From AA29 sp041481445 (GTDB lineage Bacteria; Acidobacteriota; Vicinamibacteria; Fen-336): a stretch of 52,515 nucleotides of DNA. The stretch is taken from contig JBGPBV010000035.1 in assembly GCA_041481445.1 (NCBI GenBank), forward strand, positions 1-52,515, read 5' to 3'. A model generated the notes under the pieces. That model was not told the DNA's origin. It ran no database searches and was given only the letters and a program-made list of their open reading frames with translations. Shown here piece after piece: positions 44,663 to 52,515 of the stretch. Made by a program: the position numbers and the translations under genes. Every line of letters starts with the position of its first letter. Position 1 is the stretch's first letter.

Positions 44663-44711
44663 AGTGGCCTCCTTTCGCGGAGCCAAGGCCGCTCCCGCGG
44701 CCCTGGTGTCC

Positions 44712-45200
44712 TCACGCCGCCGACGGTCCGCCGCCGCCGGTGGCGCGGGCGGTCGACCAGGCTTTCGGTTGCGCCCCGAGGTTCTTCAGCTCTTGCTGGA
44801 TCTCCTCGGCGCACCTCTTCTCGCAGTCGTCGATGGCCTTGAAGTAGTCGCTCCCGTGGATGATCCGGATCGTGAGCTGGACCTCCGGAACCCACTCGCT
44901 CTCCGGCCGGAGATGGATGGAACTATCGAACTCAGACAGCTCGTACCGGCTCGGGCGGTGCTCCTTGGGAAGCGTGAAGAGGGCGATGGCTCGGAGCTTC
45001 TCGTAGAGCGCCCGACACTCCGGACCGCCCGGAGAGGGCTTGACGCCCTGGGCATGCTCCCCGTAGAGCTGCAACTCGAAGCCGACCTGGACCCGGGCTG
45101 GCGGCTGGTTCGTATGCCGCTCCAGCTCCACCAGGGGCGACAGCTCCCAGCAGACCTTGTGCTCGTTCACCCATTGGCGAAGCGTTTCTGGTGCGCTCAT
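44712..45200 (-). CDS. Conserved hypothetical protein in the copper block
   Basis: A 162-residue soluble protein without signal peptide or membrane helix. It begins SAPETLRQWVNEHKVCWELSPLVEL and has segments VGFELQLYGEHAQG, LTIRIIHGSDYFKAIDDCEKRCAEEIQQEL, ending in a Gly/Ala-rich tail. I do not recognise a domain. Cysteines in the DDCEKRC segment could bind a metal. It sits 25 bases after cusA and 49 before the UbiB gene, so it is co-transcribed with both. Confidence 0.65.
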   Translation of the reverse strand: MSAPETLRQWVNEHKVCWELSPLVELERHTNQPPARVQVGFELQLYGEHAQGVKPSPGGPECRALYEKLRAIALFTLPKEHRPSRYELSEFDSSIHLRPESEWVPEVQLTIRIIHGSDYFKAIDDCEKRCAEEIQQELKNLGAQPKAWSTARATGGGGPSAA

Positions 45201-45225
45201 GGATTTCTCTCCGATCGTCCGTCCG

Positions 45226-48200
45226 TCATCGCGGCTCCAAGGCGTGGGCGGCCGTCGCGGCGTGGGCGGACGCCAGCGACGGCTTCAACTCGCCATGCCA
45301 CTTCCAGATCTCGAAGATCACGGGATAGATGAGGAGCTCGAGCAGGAAGGAGGTGACGACGCCGCCGACCATCGGGGCCGCGATCCGTTTCATCACGTCG
45401 GCCCCCGCGCCCTGGCTCCACATGATCGGCAGCAGGCCCATGAGGATGGCCATGACCGTCATCATCTTGGGGCGGATGCGTTGGACCGCCCCTTCCTCGA
45501 TGGCTTCCTGCAATTCGCGCAGGCTGCTCATCCGGCCCGCGGCCTGGGCCTTCGCGTAGGCATGGTCCAGGTAGAGCAGCATCACCACGCCGGTCTCGGC
45601 GTCGACGCCGGCCAGGGCGATGATCCCCACCCAGACGGCGACGCTCAGGTTGTACCCGAGCAGGTAGACGAGCCAGAACGCGCCGATCAGGGAGAACGGG
45701 ACCGCGAGCAGGACGATGGCGATCTTCGTGACGTTCCGGGTACTGAAGTAGAGGAGCACGATCACGAGGAGCAGCGTCACCGGGATCACGATCTTCAGCC
45801 GCTCCTTGGCGCGGAGCATGTACTCGTACTGTCCGCTCCACTCGAGGTAATAGCCCTCGGGGAGCTTCACCATCTGGGCTACGACCCGCTTGGCCTCGTC
45901 GACGTAACCACCGATGTCGCGGTCCGCCACGTCCACGTAGACGTAGCCGAGGAGCTGCGCCTGCTCGGTACGGATGACGGTGGGCCCGGTGGTCAGCGAG
46001 ATGTCGGCCACCTGCTCGACGGGGATCTGGGCCCCGCCCGGGGTGGCGATCAGCGTGCGCTTGAGGGCGTTGATGTCGGTCCGGTAGGAGCGCTGGTAGC
46101 GGACGTTGACCGGGAAGCGCTCGCGGCCTTCGATCGTGGTCGTGACGTTCATCCCACCGATCGCGGACTCGATGACCATCTCGACGTCCTGGATGGTCAG
46201 GTTGTATCGCGCGATCTGGTCGCGCTTGATCTTGAAGTCGACGTAGTACCCACCGGTCACGCGCTCGGCGAACACGTTCCGCGTGCCCCGGACGCTCCCG
46301 ATCGCGCCCTCGATCTGGGCGCCGATGTCGTTGATGCCGTCCAGCTTCGGACCAAAGATCTTGACGCCGACCGGGGTCCTGATCCCGGTCGAGAGCATGT
46401 CGACCCTGGCCTTGATCGGCATCGTCCAGGCATTGACGACGCCGGGGACGCGGACCAGCCGGTCCAGCTCGGCCTCGAGCTTGGCCGGGGTCATCCCCGG
46501 CCGCCACTCCTTCTCCGGCTTCAGGTTGATGACCGTCTCGATCATCTCGGGGGGCGCGGGGTCGGTGGCAGAGAGGGCGCGGCCGGCCTTGCCGAAGACG
46601 GACGCGACCTCCGGGACCTGCATGATGATCTTGTCCTGCATGGCCAGGATCTGCTGCGCGGTCTGGATGGAAGCGCCTGGAAGCGTGATCGGCATGTAGA
46701 GAAAGGTCCCCTCGTAGAGGGGGGGCATGAACTCCGAGCCCAGCCGCAAGAAGACGGGGACGGTGCTGGCCATGAGCAGGGCGGCCACGATCAGCGTGAG
46801 GACGCGGTGACGCAGAACGAAGCGCACGAAGGGGTGGTAGACCCAGATCAAGAATCGGTTGACCGGGTTCTTCCCCTCCGGGGGAATCCTGCCGCGGATG
46901 AAGAGGACCATCAGGAAGGGGACGATGAGCACCGAAGTGAGAGCGGCGAATCCCATGGAGAAGGTCTTGGTGAAGGCCAGGGGCTTGAACATCCGGCCTT
47001 CCTGCGACTCCAGGGTGAAGATGGGGAGGAACGAGACGGTGATGATGAGGAGTGAGAAGAACAGCGGCCGTCCCACTTCCTGGGCCGCCTCGATCACGAT
47101 CTCGCGGCGTGGCCTCCCTTCCGCGGCGCGCTCGATGTGCTTGTGGGCGTTCTCGATCATGATGATCGCGGCGTCGATCATGGCTCCGATGGCGATGGCG
47201 ATCCCGCCCAGGCTCATGATGTTGGAGCCCAGTCCCATGACGCGCATGGCCATGAAGGACAGGAGGATCGCGAGCGGGAGGGTGAGGATCGCGACGAGGG
47301 CGCTGCGGAAGTGCCAGAGGAAGATGATGCATACGAGCGAGACGATGATCCCTTCCTCGATCAGCTTCTCCCTGAGGTTTGCGATGGAGCGCTCGATGAG
47401 GTCGGAGCGATCGTAGGTCGTGACGAACTCCACGCCCTTCGGCAACGCCGGCTCGACCCTCTCCTTGACCGCCTTCTTGATGTCCTGGATGACGCCATAG
47501 GTGTCGACGCCGTAGCGGATGACGACGATGCCGCCGGCGACGTCGCCCTGACCATTCAGCTCCGCCACTCCGCGCCGCATGTCCGGCCCGAGGTGCACCC
47601 GCGCGACGTCCTTGACCTGGATCGGGGTGCCGTCCGGCTTGGCCCCGAGGCTGATCTGCTCGATGTCCTCGACCGTCTCGATGTACCCCTTCCCGCGGAC
47701 CATGTACTCGCGGCCGGTCCACTCGACGACGCGGCCGCCCACGTCGTTGTTGCTCTTGCGCACGGTGTCCACGACGCGGTCGAGGGGCAGGTTGTAGGAG
47801 AGGAGCGCGTTGGGATCGATCTCGATCTGGTACTGCTTCACGTAGCCGCCGACGGGAGCGACCTCGGCCACCCCGCGGATGGAGCGGAGCCAGTACTGGA
47901 CGTACCAGTCGTTGAGCGTGCGGAGCTGCGAGAGGTCGTGCTCGCCCGTGCGATCGACGAGGGCGTACTCGAAGCCCCACCCCACACCGGTGGCGTCCGG
48001 GCCCAGGACCGGCTGGACGCCGGCCGGGAGACGGCCCTGAAGGCCGTTCAGGTACTCGAGGACACGGCTGCGCGCCCAGTAGGGGTCGGTCCCATCCTCG
48101 AAGATGACGTAGACGAAGCCCACGTCGAAGTACGAGAACCCGCGGACGACCTTGACTCTGGGCGCGGAGATCAGGGACGTGACGATCGGATAGACCACCT

Positions 48201-48390
48201 GGTCTTCCACGAGCGTGGGGCTCCGGCCTTCCCAGTTCGCCTGGACGATGACCTGGACGTCGGAGAGGTCCGGGATGGCGTCGATCGGTGTCTGCCGGAT
48301 GGCCCAGATTCCTCCTCCCACGATGGCCAGCATGAGCAGGACGACGATGAAGGCGTTCCGGGCGCTGAAGGCGATGAGCTTCTCGATCAC
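45226..48390 (-). CDS. cusA: CusA-type RND metal efflux pump
   Basis: A 1054-residue RND inner-membrane pump. It opens MIEKLIAFSARNAFIVVLLMLAIVGGGIWAIRQTPIDAIPDLSDVQVIVQ, the heavy-metal-efflux RND signature. The fourth transmembrane segment reads GGIAIAIGAMIDAAIIMIENAHK, with the conserved Asp; this wording marks the monovalent Cu(I)/Ag(I) CusA/SilA group rather than the divalent CzcA group. It is full length with twelve helices expected. It follows cusB by 10 bases, and a His-containing tail closes the protein. It would drive copper or silver from the periplasm through CusC. Confidence 0.93.
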   Translation of the reverse strand: MIEKLIAFSARNAFIVVLLMLAIVGGGIWAIRQTPIDAIPDLSDVQVIVQANWEGRSPTLVEDQVVYPIVTSLISAPRVKVVRGFSYFDVGFVYVIFEDGTDPYWARSRVLEYLNGLQGRLPAGVQPVLGPDATGVGWGFEYALVDRTGEHDLSQLRTLNDWYVQYWLRSIRGVAEVAPVGGYVKQYQIEIDPNALLSYNLPLDRVVDTVRKSNNDVGGRVVEWTGREYMVRGKGYIETVEDIEQISLGAKPDGTPIQVKDVARVHLGPDMRRGVAELNGQGDVAGGIVVIRYGVDTYGVIQDIKKAVKERVEPALPKGVEFVTTYDRSDLIERSIANLREKLIEEGIIVSLVCIIFLWHFRSALVAILTLPLAILLSFMAMRVMGLGSNIMSLGGIAIAIGAMIDAAIIMIENAHKHIERAAEGRPRREIVIEAAQEVGRPLFFSLLIITVSFLPIFTLESQEGRMFKPLAFTKTFSMGFAALTSVLIVPFLMVLFIRGRIPPEGKNPVNRFLIWVYHPFVRFVLRHRVLTLIVAALLMASTVPVFLRLGSEFMPPLYEGTFLYMPITLPGASIQTAQQILAMQDKIIMQVPEVASVFGKAGRALSATDPAPPEMIETVINLKPEKEWRPGMTPAKLEAELDRLVRVPGVVNAWTMPIKARVDMLSTGIRTPVGVKIFGPKLDGINDIGAQIEGAIGSVRGTRNVFAERVTGGYYVDFKIKRDQIARYNLTIQDVEMVIESAIGGMNVTTTIEGRERFPVNVRYQRSYRTDINALKRTLIATPGGAQIPVEQVADISLTTGPTVIRTEQAQLLGYVYVDVADRDIGGYVDEAKRVVAQMVKLPEGYYLEWSGQYEYMLRAKERLKIVIPVTLLLVIVLLYFSTRNVTKIAIVLLAVPFSLIGAFWLVYLLGYNLSVAVWVGIIALAGVDAETGVVMLLYLDHAYAKAQAAGRMSSLRELQEAIEEGAVQRIRPKMMTVMAILMGLLPIMWSQGAGADVMKRIAAPMVGGVVTSFLLELLIYPVIFEIWKWHGELKPSLASAHAATAAHALEPR

Positions 48391-48400
48391 GTTCCGCCCT

Positions 48401-49750
48401 CTACGGTTGGTGCGACTTGTGCTGGCCGGCGGGCGAAGCCGGAGAAGCGGAGGGTGCCGTCATGTCCATGCCCGGCATGTCCGACGGGTGCGGCTCGCCC
48501 GCCGGCGACGCGGGAGGAGCGCCCTTCGCCTCCATGCCCGGCATGCCGATCATCGACTGCATGGCCGCCTGGAGGTTCGTCTCGGAGTCGATCAGGAACT
48601 GCGCGGACGAGACGACCGTATCGCCCTCCTTGAGGCCGGCGAGGAGCGGATAGAAGTCGTCGCTCGGGGGACCGACCTGGATCTCCGCCGGCGCGAAGTA
48701 CCCGTTCGGGTGGGCCACGAGCGCGTACCGCTTGGCCCCGTTGTCGATCACGGCCTCCCTGGGGATGGCCAGACGGCGGCCACCCTCGGCGCGGATCACG
48801 ACGGTGACGTACGTCTCGGGCTTGAGTCTCTGGCCCGGGTTCGGGAACTCCGCGCGGATGCGCACGCGCCGGGTCTGGGGATCGATGTCGGGGGCGATGA
48901 AGGTGATCTTGCCCTTGAGCGAACGATTGGCCTGTCCGTAGGGGAACTCGATCTCCGCGTCTTGTCCGAGCTTGATGAGCGGCAGCTCGTATTCGAAGAT
49001 CGCCCCGAAAGCCCAGATGGTGGAGAGGTCGGCGATCTTGAAGGTCGTCATTTCCGGGGTGATGTACTGGCCGGGGAAGACGTTGCGCTCGACGACGATC
49101 CCGTTGGAGGGAGAGTGGAGCATGAGCGTACGGCGGACCTGGCCGCTCTGCTCCAGCTCCCGGATATGCTCCTCGGGCACGTCCCAGAGCTTGAGCCGGT
49201 CCCTCGCCGCGGCCAGGAGGCTGTCGGCGGCGGCGCGAGTGGTGGCGATCGGGCTCCCCTCGAACTGCGCCTTGTTCCGAACGGCCAGGAGGTATTCCGT
49301 CTGGGTCGAGACGAGCTCCGGGCTGTAGACGGTGAGCAGTGGCTGGCCACGGCGGATGTCCTTGCCGATGTAGTCGACGTAGACCTCGTCGACCCAACCG
49401 GAGATCTTGGTGTGGATGTGGGCCACCCGCGTCTCGTCATAGGCGAGCGTGCCCACCGTGCGGAGCGTGGTGCCCATCTCGTGCGGCTCGATGACGGCGG
49501 TGCGGACGCCGATCAGCTGCTGGCGCGCGGGCGAGATGTACACCGTCTGGCCGCCTGTCTCGGTCGGGTGCTCGCCTCCGGAGGCCGCGTGCTCCTGGGC
49601 TCCGCGTGCCTCCGCGGAGGGAGGGGGCTGCGCAGGCAGGGTCGGCGGGCGCGCACGGAGGAGGAGAGCGGTGCCGCCCACGCCAGCGGCGATCGAGACG
49701 AGGGCCACCAGCACGAACGGGAGCCAGTCCGAGCGACCTTCCTGGGGCAT
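48401..49750 (-). CDS. cusB: CusB-type periplasmic adaptor
   Basis: A 449-residue membrane fusion protein: anchor helix (about 8-32), a long Pro/Ala linker, lipoyl-like and barrel domains (GTLAYDETRVAHIHTKISGWVDEVYVDYIGKDIRRGQPLLTVYSPELV is the standard CusB opening) and a short coiled coil. The C-terminus is unusually Met/His-rich (IGMPGMEAKG, SDMPGMDMTAP, GQHKSHQP), a probable metal-binding tail. The ATG at 49750 has AAGGAGGG just upstream; an ATG at 49765 overlapping the cusC stop is the alternative. Confidence 0.92.
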   Translation of the reverse strand: MPQEGRSDWLPFVLVALVSIAAGVGGTALLLRARPPTLPAQPPPSAEARGAQEHAASGGEHPTETGGQTVYISPARQQLIGVRTAVIEPHEMGTTLRTVGTLAYDETRVAHIHTKISGWVDEVYVDYIGKDIRRGQPLLTVYSPELVSTQTEYLLAVRNKAQFEGSPIATTRAAADSLLAAARDRLKLWDVPEEHIRELEQSGQVRRTLMLHSPSNGIVVERNVFPGQYITPEMTTFKIADLSTIWAFGAIFEYELPLIKLGQDAEIEFPYGQANRSLKGKITFIAPDIDPQTRRVRIRAEFPNPGQRLKPETYVTVVIRAEGGRRLAIPREAVIDNGAKRYALVAHPNGYFAPAEIQVGPPSDDFYPLLAGLKEGDTVVSSAQFLIDSETNLQAAMQSMIGMPGMEAKGAPPASPAGEPHPSDMPGMDMTAPSASPASPAGQHKSHQP

Positions 49751-49761
49751 CGTCCCCTCCT

Positions 49762-51135
49762 TCATTGCCTGCTCATGCCGCCGGAGCCGCTCGTGGATGG
49801 GCCTCCACCGGCCATGCTCGGACTGCCTCCGCCCAGCGCCATGCCGCTCGCACCGGAGAGCATTCCGGAGGTCAGGTCCAGGCTCGCCTCCTCCAGGCTG
49901 GCCAGCGTCTGCTCGTGGTTGGCGAGGAGACGCAAGTGCGTCGCGCGGTCGTTGTAGAGGGTCGTGACGGACTCGAGGACCGCGATGAACGGCACCGTTC
50001 CGGTCTGGTAGCTGGCGAGTCCCGCCTCGACGGACATCCTGTCCTGGGGGACGATGCCCCCGCCGTAAAGGGTCGCCACCCGCTCCGTCGTCTTGAGCTG
50101 GGTCAGCCGCTCCTGGGTGCGGAAGAGGAGCTGCAGCCGGACCGACTCGATCAGGCTCTGAGTGGAACGGAGCTGCGCGTCCGCCTCCGCCACGCCGGCC
50201 GACAGCCTCTTCCGGTAGAAGGGGATCGAGACACCGACTCCGGCCTGCCACATGGGGGGCAGGCCCCCGCGGTTCATGTAGGCGCTCTGGACGCTGAAAT
50301 CAGGCTTGAATTCCTTCTTCGCAAGGGTGACCGCGAGGGACGCCCTTTCGGCACCGAGACCGATAGCCTTGATCTCGGGACTGACGCCGGTGGCCCACTC
50401 GAAGAGGTGATCCAGGCCGCCCGGCACCGGACGAAGGGCCAGGCGGGCGGAGGTTTCGAGAGGCGCATTCGGCGCGCGGGCGAGGAGGCGGTTCAGCTCG
50501 GCGACGCCGATGTCGGCCTCGGCTTCCTGTTCGGCCTGGAGCTGCTGGATGCGGGTGGCTTCGACCTGCACGCGCAAGACATCCTGCTGAGCGCCCTGGC
50601 CGACCACGTACCGCGCCCGGGCGACGCCTTCAATCAGCTTCCAGTTCTCCTCCTGTTCGCGAGTGAGCTCGAGGAGGCTGCGGCTCAAGAGCACGCCGTA
50701 GTAAGCACGCTTGACCGCGGCCGTGATGCTGCGGCCCACCCGCTCCGCCTGCTGCTCGACCTGTCCGGCCTCGCGGGACGCAATATCGCCGCGCAGGCCA
50801 CGCTTCCCCGGATAAGGCAGCTCCTGGCTCACCATGAAGCCGAGCGTCGTCATCTCCTGGGTGCCCAAACTCGGCGACCAGCCGTCGTTCGTGTACCCGA
50901 CGGAGAACATCGGGTTCGCCAGCGAGCGGGCCTGGGCCGGCCGTTGCCGCGCGGCGACCGCCGCCTGTCGCGCGGCCGCGACGTCGGGGTTCTTCGAGAG
51001 CGCCTCCTCGATCAGCGAGGCGAGGGTCGGATCCTCCACCGGGAGGGGCCAGGGGACCTGCGCCCACACAGGGGTGGAGGCGAGGACGAGCGGCAGGGCG
51101 ATGCCGCTGAGAAGCAGCTTGCGAGCGACAGACAC
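49762..51135 (-). CDS. cusC: CusC/TolC-type outer-membrane factor
   Basis: A 457-residue outer-membrane channel protein. The signal peptide ends at VWAQ. The paired OEP domains are visible (LIEEALSKNPDVAAARQAAVAARQRPAQARSLANPMFSVG, and the repeat half from LFEWATGVSPEIKAIGLGAERA). No lipobox Cys is seen, unlike E. coli CusC. The C-terminus is a Gly/Ser/Met-rich tail (SGMLSGASGMALGGG, GGMSRQ). The GTG at 51135 has GGAGGTG upstream; the longer frame to 51336 lacks signal-peptide logic. Confidence 0.9.
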   Translation of the reverse strand: MSVARKLLLSGIALPLVLASTPVWAQVPWPLPVEDPTLASLIEEALSKNPDVAAARQAAVAARQRPAQARSLANPMFSVGYTNDGWSPSLGTQEMTTLGFMVSQELPYPGKRGLRGDIASREAGQVEQQAERVGRSITAAVKRAYYGVLLSRSLLELTREQEENWKLIEGVARARYVVGQGAQQDVLRVQVEATRIQQLQAEQEAEADIGVAELNRLLARAPNAPLETSARLALRPVPGGLDHLFEWATGVSPEIKAIGLGAERASLAVTLAKKEFKPDFSVQSAYMNRGGLPPMWQAGVGVSIPFYRKRLSAGVAEADAQLRSTQSLIESVRLQLLFRTQERLTQLKTTERVATLYGGGIVPQDRMSVEAGLASYQTGTVPFIAVLESVTTLYNDRATHLRLLANHEQTLASLEEASLDLTSGMLSGASGMALGGGSPSMAGGGPSTSGSGGMSRQ

Positions 51136-51256
51136 GTGAGCACCTCCGCGATCCAAAGGGGGAAGGCCGGGACCTGGGGCCCTCGCGCTCCAGCGGCGGA
51201 CGAGGACCTTGTACAGGTCGAGGACCCGCGCGGGCATTCCGCCCGCGCGCTCCCGA

Positions 51257-51748
51257 TCAGATGCGGAGGACGGAAGACTTGGAAGGAGAGGATGCGCGAG
51301 CGCGCGCCGTGGCGGTGCCGCCAAACGGAGTGGCACGGTCGGCCAGCGCGCTGAAAGAGGCGGTCGAGGAGACTACGTACGTGGCCGGCGCATGCAACGG
51401 CTCGCGCTCGTTGAGCCAGACGTCGGTTCGAGCCTGCAGGCCCTCGGAGCAGCAGTCGCGTGCGTGGTCCGTCAGGGAGGACCTCGGACCGGCTGCGGAG
51501 GACTCACCCGATGGCGGCCGCGGGCAGCATGAGTGCGGATCCGTGAAGGCTGGGGCTCTCGTAACGCAGAGGCAGAGGCCGATGACCTGGACGAACATTG
51601 CGAGGGCCACACCCGCCGCGCCGAGCTTCGTTAGCGTGCGCGTCCCTCTACGAACGTCGTTCGCCCGGAGAGCGGACAGTTGGCGTCGCCACGCACGTTC
51701 GAGATTCCTCTCGGCAATCGCAGATTCCAGAATGATGCGAGAAAACAC
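51257..51748 (-). CDS. Cys-rich single-helix membrane-anchored protein, possible metal binder
   Basis: A 163-residue protein with one membrane helix (about 44-64, AAGVALAMFVQVIGLCLCV) followed by an exported domain with paired cysteines (HSCCPRP and DHARDCCSE), spaced like a metal or disulfide site. Small proteins of this layout are often found upstream of copper RND operons, and a copper-binding role is an inference. The start is a GTG at 51748 with GAGG upstream. No known domain. Confidence 0.6.
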   Translation of the reverse strand: MFSRIILESAIAERNLERAWRRQLSALRANDVRRGTRTLTKLGAAGVALAMFVQVIGLCLCVTRAPAFTDPHSCCPRPPSGESSAAGPRSSLTDHARDCCSEGLQARTDVWLNEREPLHAPATYVVSSTASFSALADRATPFGGTATARARASSPSKSSVLRI

Positions 51749-51829
51749 TGCTCCTCGGTGACTCAGAACGGGGCAAATGGCCGCACCCGGCCCACGAATG
51801 ACGCGCCCCGATCCCGGATCACCAGGCAG

Positions 51830-51937
51830 CTACTTGGAGCCCTGATTCTTCTTCACGCAGGCGCAGTTGGCGCCGCAATTACACTTCCCGCCCTTGTCGC
51901 ATCCACAGTTCATTTCGCCACATTTGTTGCATTTCAT
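51830..51937 (-). CDS. Metallothionein-like Cys-rich peptide (35 aa)
   Basis: A 35-codon gene too short for routine ORF calling. The peptide has eight Cys at 3, 6, 11, 13, 19, 21, 25 and 27, no aromatic residue, no His, and is rich in Gly, Asn and Lys. It opens MKCNKCGEMN. Residues 11-27 follow the pattern CGC-x5-CNCG-x2-CxC, which matches the copper metallothionein of the fungus Neurospora in every Cys position and most Gly/Asn positions. A perfect AGGAGG lies six bases before the ATG. It lies upstream of the cus genes in the same direction. It would bind Cu(I) in the cytosol. No homology search was possible. Confidence 0.85.
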   Translation of the reverse strand: MKCNKCGEMNCGCDKGGKCNCGANCACVKKNQGSK

Positions 51938-51961
51938 GTCTTCCTCCTACCTCGCACACCA

Positions 51962-51994
51962 CACCGGCGGCCTACAAAAGATGCAAGGCCGGTG
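51962..51994 (-). promoter_or_regulatory. Inverted repeat upstream of the metallothionein gene
   Basis: CACCGGC (51962-51968) and GCCGGTG (51988-51994) are perfect arms 19 bases apart, lying 25-57 bases before the metallothionein start. On the gene's strand the spacer begins CTTGC, as in the operators of some MerR-type copper regulators. No regulator gene is in the window, so the role is speculative. Confidence 0.35.
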
Positions 51995-52021
51995 CCACGG
52001 ACGCCGACCGCTGCGGATTGT

Positions 52022-52036
52022 CTGAGACGGTCTCAG
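52022..52036. other. 15-base palindrome at the stop of the Ig-like gene
   Basis: CTGAGAC-g-GTCTCAG (52022-52036) is perfect and overlaps the stop codon of the Ig-like gene (52033-52035). It may form a small hairpin at that transcript's end or be a binding site; no T-run follows on the minus strand. Confidence 0.45.
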
Positions 52037-52515
52037 CTGGTCGTGAACGTGAAGGCCATTCCGTAGCTCCCGTTCGCGTTCCGCCAGCCGGGCGCCATCA
52101 TGTCCCAGGGACCGCCCCGGTGGGAGCTGCCCATCATGCCGCCCATGATCCACTGGCCGCCCATCATCGGACCGTACTGGGTGTAGTCGAGGGGCTGTCC
52201 CGCCTGCGTCATCATGCCCCCACCGAGGTGGGCGACGTAGCTCGCGTGCGAAGAGAGCGGACCCTGCGGCGTGCAGGTCAGCGTCGTCCGGTCGCCCGAC
52301 CAGCCGCAGGTCATGGGCAGGGTCGGCCCGGCGAGGTCTCCCATGTGCAGATCCACGTACTGCTCCATCCCGGCGCCCATCGCGGCACCGAAACGGAACA
52401 TGATCGGAGCGGAGGCCGACACGCCCGTAGCTCCTCCCGGCGGAGTGACGGACATGAGCGAGGCCCCCGTCATATCGGTCCCTGACGGGCTCGCGCCCAT
52501 CATGGTCCCGTTCCC
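52033..52515 (-). CDS. Met-rich protein with bacterial Ig-like domain (5'-truncated by window edge)
   Basis: The minus-strand frame is open to the window edge, so the start may lie outside it (an ATG at 52503 exists but has no clear signal peptide after it). Visible are a Met/Gly-rich start, a Big_5-like Ig domain (SVTPPGGATGVSASAPIMFRFGAAM ... LTCTPQGPLSSHASYVAHL) and a Met/Gly/His-rich C-terminal part (GPMMGGQWIMGGMMGSSHRGG). Met-rich stretches bind Cu(I), and the downstream copper genes suggest a surface or periplasmic copper-binding role; this is inferred. Confidence 0.6.
   Translation of the reverse strand, partial: GNGTMMGASPSGTDMTGASLMSVTPPGGATGVSASAPIMFRFGAAMGAGMEQYVDLHMGDLAGPTLPMTCGWSGDRTTLTCTPQGPLSSHASYVAHLGGGMMTQAGQPLDYTQYGPMMGGQWIMGGMMGSSHRGGPWDMMAPGWRNANGSYGMAFTFTTS

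Noticed and set aside
45197..47980. 927-codon frame overlapping cusA on the same strand
   Set aside because: Out-of-frame reading of cusA, dominated by Arg and His; cusA itself has all family motifs.

Overview
The window is very GC-rich (about 70% by eye) and looks like a chromosome segment from the Acidobacteriota. This is inferred from the family mix: a large TonB-dependent receptor with an N-terminal carboxypeptidase-regulatory-like domain, an orphan FtsX/MacB-type permease of the acidobacterial duplicated (ADOP) type, a PEGA-domain Ser/Thr kinase, an NTT-like transporter fused to HEAT repeats, and a Sec-like tRNA of a kind reported from this phylum. No rRNA, CRISPR array, prophage or complete insertion sequence is visible.

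Layout. 1-3.5 kb: an esterase, a DUF222/HNH nuclease and an RNase D-type exonuclease. 3.6-8 kb: a BrkB/YihY membrane protein, a lipocalin-like exported protein, a DGPF/YciI protein with its ECF42-type sigma factor, and a divergent arsR-SRPBCC pair. 8-14.8 kb: PEGA kinase, transporter-HEAT protein, outer-membrane protein, CBS protein and IPT/TIG protein. 14.9-18.7 kb: a HlyD-ABC-permease-TetR operon with a palindrome in its promoter, laid out like the E. coli ybhGFSR/cecR system. 18.7-23 kb: a polytopic membrane protein, a small exported protein and a multicopper oxidase. 23.4-24.6 kb: a thioredoxin-MarR operon with a perfect 20-bp palindrome between -35 and -10, then the tail of a broken ferredoxin-type gene and a Sec-like tRNA carrying a Cys (GCA) anticodon. 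24.7-32.6 kb: TonB-dependent receptor, CBS protein with a coupled 28-aa membrane peptide, outer-membrane barrel, PAP2/haloperoxidase-like lipoprotein and a clan-A glycoside hydrolase. 32.6-39.6 kb: a 1394-aa internally duplicated membrane protein and the ADOP permease.

40.9-52.5 kb is a copper/silver-handling block, all on the minus strand with short gaps. In transcription order it holds a Met-rich Ig-like protein (cut by the window edge), a 35-aa metallothionein-like peptide, a Cys-rich membrane-anchored protein, CusC-, CusB- and CusA-type efflux proteins, a conserved hypothetical protein, a UbiB-like kinase and a CPH-type (CopB) copper ATPase. The ATPase and the RND pump would remove the metal, while the small Cys- and Met-rich proteins would bind it.

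The two most notable items are the tRNA (24468-24565) and the metallothionein-like gene (51830-51937). The second is too short for ordinary ORF calling, and its cysteine pattern matches the copper metallothionein of the fungus Neurospora. Most long ORFs opposite the listed genes are GC-driven shadows and are left out.
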